NCBI GenBank assembly: GCA_038214535.1
Contig: JBBQRS010000032.1
Location: 1 to 42,635, forward strand
Reading direction: 5' to 3'
Source: JBBQRS01 sp038214535
Lineage (GTDB): Bacteria; Chloroflexota; Anaerolineae; CG2-30-64-16
Length of the DNA: 42,635 bases
Shown piece after piece: positions 37,891 through 42,635 of this stretch. The stretch's first letter is position 1. Each line of letters starts with the position of its first letter. The notes under the pieces were generated by a model, which saw only the letters and a program-made list of their open reading frames with translations, was not told the origin of the DNA and did not search any database. Position numbers and translations under genes: made by a program.

Positions 37891-39480
37891 TTAAGCAACC
37901 ACGCACGCGCCCCGTGCATCAATCCGCGTGACCACCGCGCCGCGCCCGTAGGCGTTGTTCCGCAACTGCGGCGCATCGAGGATGCCCGCCGTGACCGCGC
38001 GCGTCAGCGTCGGCGCGTCCGTCCACGGGTCTGCCACCCCCGGCCCCGCCAGCACGCGGATCGCATCCAGTAGCTCCTGCGCCTCGGCCATCAGCTCCGC
38101 CTTGCGCGCCTGCACCCGCCGATCCAGCGTCATATCCGGCGCGCCGCGCACCGCGTCCTCGACGGCCCGCCGCGCCACCTTGCACGCGGCGATCACATCC
38201 TCCGCCGTCGCCGCGTGGTGCGCCTCGGTGTGCCCCACCACGTGCACGATGTGCGGCTTCAGCGCCATCTGAAGATACGTCCCCGCCGCCAGGTGGCCGC
38301 GCGCCGCCTCTGGGTCCGGCGGGTGGCTCAGCAGCCCCACGCGCGTCTGCCGGTAGATGCGAAAATCGCCCGTGTAGGTCAGCGGCGCGGTCAGCTCCAG
38401 GCAGGCCAGCATCTTCGCCAGATCCATCGCATCCGACAGGCCGGGCGGGCTGTTGAACATCAACTGGGCGATATAGTCGCGCACGCCGAACGCCCGCGCG
38501 TTGTACGCCGCCAGAAATGACGCCGCCACGAACACCACATCCGGTGCGTCGCGCATCCCCCAGTGGTGCGGCTCGTTCAACTCCACCGGCAGCCCGCGCG
38601 CGCCATACCATGCCATCAACTGTTGGTGCTCGCGAATCGAGGATTCCAGGCTGTGCGGCCCGCGCCCGTCCATCGCGTTGAACCAGAACAGCGGCACAGC
38701 CGCCCACGCGATGTTAATCGTCTCGACGAACATCTCAGCCAGCCGGATGAAGTCATCGGTGCCGGAGTAGGTGCGTAACAGGGGATAGTTGCCGGCGCGC
38801 GAGGCCGCGTAGAGGGCGCGGAAATCTTCCGCGCTGCGCACAGGCACACCCCCGGCCCCCGTGCGCCGGGGGTCCTGACGTTCGGGGTGGAAAAAATTCT
38901 CCTGCGCGTCCTGGTCCGTGCCCAGCGAGATCACATCCAGCACGCGCGCCGCCGCGATCTGCGCGATCCCCTCACGCGTCGCCTCCAGCGTAGCCAGCCC
39001 GAAGTGATGCCGCAATAAGGGATAGGGCGCCTTCCACGCGATGCGCTCGATCAGGGTTTGCGGATACTCCGGCGTCGCGACAGCGGCCGCGTCGCCGCGC
39101 AGATACGCCAGCACCTCCTCCGGCCCCTCCGAACCGTCGAAGGTCCGCTCGAAGAAGCCGATGCCGCGCACCCGCTCGGCCACCGGCGGCGTCCCCCCGA
39201 AGGCAAAGCGCACCCCCGCCGCGCGCAGGTCGTCGGCGGCCTCCGCAAACTCGGCCAGCAGCCGCTCGCCCGTCTCCGGCGTCAACCGATAGGAGACGCC
39301 CACCAGGTCCGCGCCCTCAGCGCGCGCGGCCTGCAACACTGTCTCAACCGGCGTGCTCGGCCCCAGAAACACCGTCCGCCAACCCGCCTCCTCGGCCAGC
39401 CGCAGGAAGTTCGTCACGCCTGCCACGTGGACGCACTCGCCCAGCGCCGCCGCAACCACCGTCTTTGGCTTATCGTTCAT
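37891..39480 (-). CDS. Cobalamin-binding, mutase-like protein (B12 domain plus TIM-barrel-like domain)
   Basis: Protein of 529 residues. Residues 1-140 look like a B12-binding domain: VVAAALGECVHVAGVTNFLR carries C16-V-H18-V-A-G21 where the canonical motif is DxHxxG, so the cobalt-ligating His and the Gly are kept but the Asp is Cys. TPVETVLQAARAEGADLVGVSYR and the glycine-rich FAFGGTPPV follow as in that fold. Residues about 155-460 suggest a barrel: DVISLGTDQDAQENFF, AVPLFWFNAMDGRGPHSLES, LPVELNEPHHWGMRDAPDV, then ARAFGVRDYIAQLMFNSPPG. The layout recalls glutamate mutase E or aminomutase barrels, but that is inference. HVVGHTEAHHAATAEDV is a striking His-rich segment near the end. GGAGAGG precedes the ATG. 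It leads a two-gene unit with the opine-type dehydrogenase, so both likely act on an amino-acid-derived substrate. Confidence 0.7.
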   Translation of the reverse strand: MNDKPKTVVAAALGECVHVAGVTNFLRLAEEAGWRTVFLGPSTPVETVLQAARAEGADLVGVSYRLTPETGERLLAEFAEAADDLRAAGVRFAFGGTPPVAERVRGIGFFERTFDGSEGPEEVLAYLRGDAAAVATPEYPQTLIERIAWKAPYPLLRHHFGLATLEATREGIAQIAAARVLDVISLGTDQDAQENFFHPERQDPRRTGAGGVPVRSAEDFRALYAASRAGNYPLLRTYSGTDDFIRLAEMFVETINIAWAAVPLFWFNAMDGRGPHSLESSIREHQQLMAWYGARGLPVELNEPHHWGMRDAPDVVFVAASFLAAYNARAFGVRDYIAQLMFNSPPGLSDAMDLAKMLACLELTAPLTYTGDFRIYRQTRVGLLSHPPDPEAARGHLAAGTYLQMALKPHIVHVVGHTEAHHAATAEDVIAACKVARRAVEDAVRGAPDMTLDRRVQARKAELMAEAQELLDAIRVLAGPGVADPWTDAPTLTRAVTAGILDAPQLRNNAYGRGAVVTRIDARGACVVA

Positions 39481-39525
39481 TCACTGCCTCTCCACGTCTC
39501 AGACGCCGAAAGGTTAAACCTGATT

Positions 39526-39611
39526 CCTTCGTAGTGACGGCTTCAGCCGTTGTCGTGCCACCCAACGGCTGAAGCCGTCACTACGAAGTGGCCGGTCAGG
39601 CTACGAAGGAG
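39526..39611. repeat. Interspersed palindrome, copy G (perfect 26-bp arms)
   Basis: Bases 39527-39552 pair exactly with 39563-39588 (GTAGTGACGGCTTCAGCCGT core), followed by the full tail GGCCGGTCAGGCTACGAAGG. It lies just upstream of the cobalamin-binding gene, in the divergent intergenic region. Confidence 0.9.
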
Positions 39612-39619
39612 AGCAACCC

Positions 39620-39648
39620 TTGACGAAAAATAAATCCTCTGTTACGAT
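39620..39648 (+). promoter_or_regulatory. Candidate promoter for the RpiR-type regulator
   Basis: TTGACG (39620-39625), 17-base AT-rich spacer, TACGAT (39643-39648). It faces the RpiR-type gene, leaving a leader of about 200 bases that contains repeat copy H. GCGAAAATAAGTTTTGTC just downstream is a loose palindrome that could be the regulator's operator. Confidence 0.45.
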
Positions 39649-39717
39649 AGCAGCGAAAATAAGTTTTGTCAAACATGGGACGCGGATGAACGCCGAACCA
39701 CAGAAGCCGCGTAGCCC

Positions 39718-39803
39718 TCCTTCGTAGTGACGGCTTCAGCCGTTGTGCTGTCCCCCAACGGCTGAAGCCGTCACTGCAAAGTGGCCGGTCAGGTTACGAA
39801 GAG
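39718..39803. repeat. Interspersed palindrome, copy H
   Basis: Bases 39720-39745 pair with 39756-39781 apart from one change in the CACTGC part. The tail GGCCGGTCAGGTTACGAAG follows. It is in the same orientation as copy G, about 190 bases away, and lies in the regulator's leader. Confidence 0.88.
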
Positions 39804-39859
39804 AAAGGTTCCACGTCCATCCGCGTCCCATCCATCTGCACCGTGAAAGAGTTGTCGTC

Positions 39860-40702
39860 ATGACCCCCGATCCACCCGCCGGCAGCCTCCTCCTGTTCAT
39901 TCGCGGGCTGCTGCCCACCCTCAACGAGCAAGAGCAAAAGGTCGGCCAGTACGTCCTCGACCACCCGGATGAGGTCATCCATCTGGCGATGAGCGACCTG
40001 GCGCACCGCTGCGCCGTCAGCGAAACCACCGTCTTCCGCTTCTGTCGCAAGGTGCGCGTAGACGGCTATCAAGAACTGAAAATTCAGCTTGCGCTCGAGT
40101 CGGAGCCGGGGCGCGCCGACGCCTATGCCGCGGTTGAGCCGGGCGACAGCCTGGCCGGGGCTGCCCTGAAGGTCATCGCCGCCGACGCCAAGGCCCTCGC
40201 AGACACCCTGCGCATCCTCGACGTGGCCGCGCTCGCACGCGCCGCCGATGCCCTGCGCGCCGCCCGTCACATCGCTATCTACGGCGCAGGGGGTGGGGCC
40301 ATCGCCGCCGCCGAGTTGCAATACAAGCTACTGCGCGCAGGTCTTCCCGTCGCCGCGCACACCGACGCCGAGATGCAAATGATTTCTGCGGCCCTCCTCG
40401 CCCCCGATGACGTCGCGCTCGCGGTCTCGCATTCCGGCGAAACGAAGGACCTCCTACGCGCGTTCGGCGTCGCCGGGGAACGCGGCGCACACACCATCGC
40501 CATCACCAACCATCCCGCGTCGCCGCTGGCCCGCCTCGCCGACATCAACCTGCACACCGCCGCCCAGGAAGCGCTGGCCCACGGCTACCCGCTCGGCGCG
40601 CGCGTCGCCCAGGTCGGCCTGATTGACATCCTCTACACCGCCGTCACGCTGAAGCACAGTCAGAAGATAGCGGACGCGGACGAGCGCGGAGAACGCGGAT
40701 GA
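39860..40702 (+). CDS. RpiR/MurR-family transcriptional regulator with SIS domain
   Basis: Sugar-phosphate-type regulator of 280 residues. Residues 1-75 are the RpiR helix-turn-helix: LNEQEQKVGQYVLDHPDEVI, then MSDLAHRCAVSETTVFRFCR and VRVDGYQELKIQL. Residues about 110-250 are a SIS (sugar isomerase) domain that senses a phosphosugar: HIAIYGAGGGAIAAAELQYK, MISAALLAPDDVALAVSHSG and TIAITNHPASPLARLADINL. Related regulators control amino-sugar and sugar-acid catabolism. The ATG at 39860 is the first giving a family-like N-terminus; the frame upstream runs through repeat H. No strong ribosome site is seen. The last dozen residues (IADADERGERG) are encoded by a GCGGACGCGGACGAGCGCGG-type repeat and are probably not conserved. 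It diverges from the cobalamin/opine-type pair and is its likely controller. Confidence 0.9.
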   Translation: MTPDPPAGSLLLFIRGLLPTLNEQEQKVGQYVLDHPDEVIHLAMSDLAHRCAVSETTVFRFCRKVRVDGYQELKIQLALESEPGRADAYAAVEPGDSLAGAALKVIAADAKALADTLRILDVAALARAADALRAARHIAIYGAGGGAIAAAELQYKLLRAGLPVAAHTDAEMQMISAALLAPDDVALAVSHSGETKDLLRAFGVAGERGAHTIAITNHPASPLARLADINLHTAAQEALAHGYPLGARVAQVGLIDILYTAVTLKHSQKIADADERGERG

Positions 40703-40758
40703 TCAGATCCATTCATTTTTCTCCGCGTTCATCCACGCGCGTCCGCGTCCCATCCAAA
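40674..40758. repeat. GGACGCGGATGAACGC-type repeat pair
   Basis: GCGGACGCGGACGAGCGCGG at 40674 and the roughly complementary CGCGTTCATCCACGCGCGTC at about 40726-40745 form a long imperfect inverted repeat. It covers the end of the RpiR-type gene and the gap to the CBS gene. Related pieces occur at about 39678-39700 and 39805-39830. Confidence 0.6.
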
Positions 40759-40769
40759 GGAGTTGCCCC

Positions 40770-41240
40770 ATGATTAACACCTGCATGAAACGTCACGTCA
40801 TTTCCGTCACCCCCAACACCACCGTGCAGGAGGCCGCGAACGTCATCGTGGCCCACCACATCGGCACCTTGCCCATCGTCAGCAACCAGGGGGCGCTCGT
40901 CGGCGTCGTGCGCCTCGACGACCTGCTCCAGGTCTTCATGCCGGGGTTCGTCCAGTTGATGGACAACATTGACTTCGTGCGTGACTTCGGCGCGCTGGAA
41001 TCGCGCGAGCCGCAGGACATCGCCGGCGCCGACCAACTCACCATGCGCGAACTGATGCAGCCGCCCATCTCCGTTCAGGAGGATTGCGGCCTGTTGCGCG
41101 CCTACGCCATCATGGTCAAGCATGACGTGCGCGACCTGCCCGTCATCAACGAAGTCGGCGCGCTGGTCGGCATCGCTTCGCGGGTGGATATCGGCGTCGC
41201 ATTTCTGGCGCGCTGGTCGCATGGAGAATCATCCGCATGA
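40770..41240 (+). CDS. Tandem CBS-domain protein
   Basis: Small cytoplasmic regulatory protein of 156 residues with two CBS domains. The first (about 1-60) is MKRHVISVTPNTTVQEAANV, IVAHHIGTLPIVSNQGALVG and VVRLDDLL; the second (about 92-150) is MRELMQPPISVQEDCGLLRA, YAIMVKHDVRDLPVINEVGA and LVGIASRVDI. CBS pairs usually bind adenine nucleotides and adjust a partner protein. AAAGGAG precedes the ATG. Its last codons overlap the ATG of the transporter gene in an ATGA, so the two proteins are probably made together and the CBS protein may gate the transporter. Confidence 0.92.
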   Translation: MINTCMKRHVISVTPNTTVQEAANVIVAHHIGTLPIVSNQGALVGVVRLDDLLQVFMPGFVQLMDNIDFVRDFGALESREPQDIAGADQLTMRELMQPPISVQEDCGLLRAYAIMVKHDVRDLPVINEVGALVGIASRVDIGVAFLARWSHGESSA

Positions 41241-42532
41241 CCCCGCCGCAGATCGTCGCTACCATCATCTTCGTCATCACCTTCGTCGCCATCCTCACCG
41301 AGCGCGTCCATCGCACCATCGCGGCCATGGCCGGCGCCGCCGTCATGCTGATCGTCGGCATGATGATGAACTTCTATAGCGAGGAAGCGGCCCTCGCCGC
41401 CATTGACTTCGACACCCTGGCGCTCTTGCTCGGCATGATGATCCTCGTCCGGATGCTCCAGACCACCGGCTTCTTCCGCTACATCGCCATCGTGGCCGGC
41501 AAACGCTCGAAGGGCAGCCCGCTCATCCTCTTCATCACGCTGGGCACGCTGACCACCGTGCTCTCGATGTTCCTGGATAACGTCACCACCATCGTGCTGA
41601 TCGCGCCCGTCACCATCCTGATCGCCGAGATCCTGGGCATCAACCCCATCCCCATGCTGATGGCCGAAGCGCTGCTCTCGGACACGGGCGGCGTGGCAAC
41701 CCTCGTGGGCGACCCGCCCAACGTGCTCATCGGTTCCGCCGCAGGGTTCAGCTTCACCCATTTCCTCACGCATCTTGCGCCCATCGTCCTGGTCGCGTGG
41801 CTGGTCGCGCTCCTCGTGCTGCGCTTCGTCTTTCGGCGCGAGCTATCCGAGAAATCCTCCAACGTGGATGCGTTGATGCAACTCGATGAAAACGCCGGCC
41901 TGACCGACCCCGCCTCTCTGCGCAAGATCCTGATTGTCCTCGCAGGCATCATCATCCTCTTCTTCTTGAGCACGCCCCTCGGCCTGTCGCCCGGCCTCAT
42001 CGCGCTGCTGGGCGCGGCCGCCGCCATGCTCTGGGTCAGGCCCGATGTCGAAAGCACGCTCGAACACGTCGAATGGAGCGTCCTCGTCTTCTTCGCCGCC
42101 CTGTTCGTCACCACCGGCGGACTAGAGGCTTCGGGCGTCCTGGGGCTGCTGGCCGACCGGGTGGCTGGCCTCGCCGGTTCGAACCTGCTGGTCGCCAGCC
42201 TCGCCATGCTCTGGATCGCCGCCATCATGTCCGCGGTCGTAGATAATATCCCGTTCACCATCGCCATGCTCCCCGTCATCGCAGGGGTGGGCCACCTGGG
42301 CATCAACGTCACGCCGCTGTGGTGGGCGCTGGCGCTGGGCGCGGGCTTCGGCGGCAATGGCACGCCCATCGGCTCCACCGCCAACGTCATCACCATGTCG
42401 CTCAGCGAGAAGACGCGCACCCCCATCACCACCCGCATCTGGCTCCGTTCCGGGCTGCCCGTGATGCTCGCCACCTGCATCGTCGCCAGCATCATGTTCG
42501 TCCTCATGTTCCCGCACATGCAAACCCCCTGA
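41237..42532 (+). CDS. ArsB/NhaD-type ion transporter (IT superfamily)
   Basis: Inner-membrane transporter of 431 residues of the ArsB/NhaD/P-protein group, which moves anions or exchanges Na+ for H+. About eleven membrane segments are visible. Hallmarks are FDTLALLLGMMILVRMLQTT, the first conserved loop SMFLDNVTTIVLIAPVTI, the signature LLSDTGGVATLVGDPPNVLI, and the repeat-half equivalents MSAVVDNIPFTIAMLPVIAG and LGAGFGGNGTPIGSTANVIT. The paired LDNVTT/VDNIPF and GGVATLVGDPPN/GGNGTPIGSTAN show the two-fold internal repeat of the family. The ion cannot be assigned from sequence. It overlaps the CBS gene by four bases. No arsenic genes are adjacent, so an arsenite role is not supported. Confidence 0.92.
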   Translation: MTPPQIVATIIFVITFVAILTERVHRTIAAMAGAAVMLIVGMMMNFYSEEAALAAIDFDTLALLLGMMILVRMLQTTGFFRYIAIVAGKRSKGSPLILFITLGTLTTVLSMFLDNVTTIVLIAPVTILIAEILGINPIPMLMAEALLSDTGGVATLVGDPPNVLIGSAAGFSFTHFLTHLAPIVLVAWLVALLVLRFVFRRELSEKSSNVDALMQLDENAGLTDPASLRKILIVLAGIIILFFLSTPLGLSPGLIALLGAAAAMLWVRPDVESTLEHVEWSVLVFFAALFVTTGGLEASGVLGLLADRVAGLAGSNLLVASLAMLWIAAIMSAVVDNIPFTIAMLPVIAGVGHLGINVTPLWWALALGAGFGGNGTPIGSTANVITMSLSEKTRTPITTRIWLRSGLPVMLATCIVASIMFVLMFPHMQTP

Positions 42533-42635
42533 TCAGCCGTCCCCGCGAGCGCGGAGTGGGGGGCCCCAGAATCGCACACGCGGAAACGAGGTGCGCGTCA
42601 GAGGGTGCGCACGCCCCACCGGTGGGGGGTGTGGG
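42533..42635. other. GC-rich end of window without a gene
   Basis: After the transporter stop comes GC-rich sequence with a perfect 14-base palindrome CCCCACCGGTGGGG (42614-42627) and a GTGCGC-rich segment related to the small hairpin repeats. No coding frame is supported. Confidence 0.4.

Noticed and set aside
39481..39715. Cobalamin riboswitch upstream of the cobalamin-binding gene
   Set aside because: The gap is mostly repeat G and AT-rich promoter sequence; I see no B12-box-like conserved segment.
41237..42532. Calling the transporter an arsenite pump (arsB)
   Set aside because: No ars regulator or reductase is nearby, and family motifs do not separate arsenite from sodium or other ions.
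1..42635. tRNA, rRNA, prophage or insertion-sequence genes
   Set aside because: None could be recognised on either strand; no transposase or integrase motifs were found.

Overview
The window is high-GC DNA with no rRNA, tRNA or CRISPR array. Several features suggest a Chloroflexota bacterium, probably of the Anaerolineae/Caldilineae type. These are the Tat-like lipoprotein leaders with repetitive V/E/T-rich linkers on the binding proteins, the many Gfo/Idh/MocA proteins, the DUF1269 and DUF4332 proteins, and several families of interspersed intergenic palindromes. Taxonomy is inference from style, not from a marker gene.

Region 1 (1-20.6 kb) is a carbohydrate locus built around a LacI-type regulator. 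Leftward from about 10.1 kb run the LacI regulator, a DegT-type aminotransferase, a Gfo/Idh/MocA oxidoreductase, two tandem DUF4838 glycosidase-like proteins, a sugar-binding lipoprotein and a MalF-type permease cut by the window edge. Rightward run a complete Dpp/Opp-type transporter (binding protein, two permeases, two ATPases), a GH109-like Gfo/Idh protein and a ceramidase-like amidohydrolase. A third Gfo/Idh protein faces them. The LacI/Dpp intergenic region holds two divergent promoters, each with a LacI-type operator placed just after its -10 box.

Region 2 (20.6-34.2 kb) is a patchwork of envelope, lipid and stress-type genes. Intact genes include a GAP-family membrane protein, two DUF1269 proteins, a DUF4239 (bestrophin-like) protein, an unidentified polytopic membrane protein, a membrane/helix-hairpin-helix protein and a squalene/phytoene synthase. 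Five other genes are broken: a PLC-like phosphodiesterase, a second phytoene synthase, a sulfatase lacking its middle, a HAD phosphatase joined to an arylsulfatase tail, and an MscS channel. A further short ORF looks like an orphan MscS C-terminus. All clear frame breaks in the window fall here, so this is either a decaying region or a stretch of poor assembly.

Region 3 (34.2-42.6 kb) starts with a 769-residue fusion of a fatty-acid-desaturase/hydroxylase domain, a Rieske ferredoxin and an NqrF-type FAD/NADH reductase, which looks like a self-contained membrane oxygenase. Facing it is a two-gene unit of an octopine/nopaline-type dehydrogenase and a cobalamin-binding mutase-like protein. An RpiR-type SIS-domain regulator diverges from that unit. 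The window ends with a CBS-domain protein whose gene overlaps an ArsB/NhaD-type ion transporter.

At least seven families of palindromic or tandem repeats sit almost exclusively between genes. The largest has eight copies.
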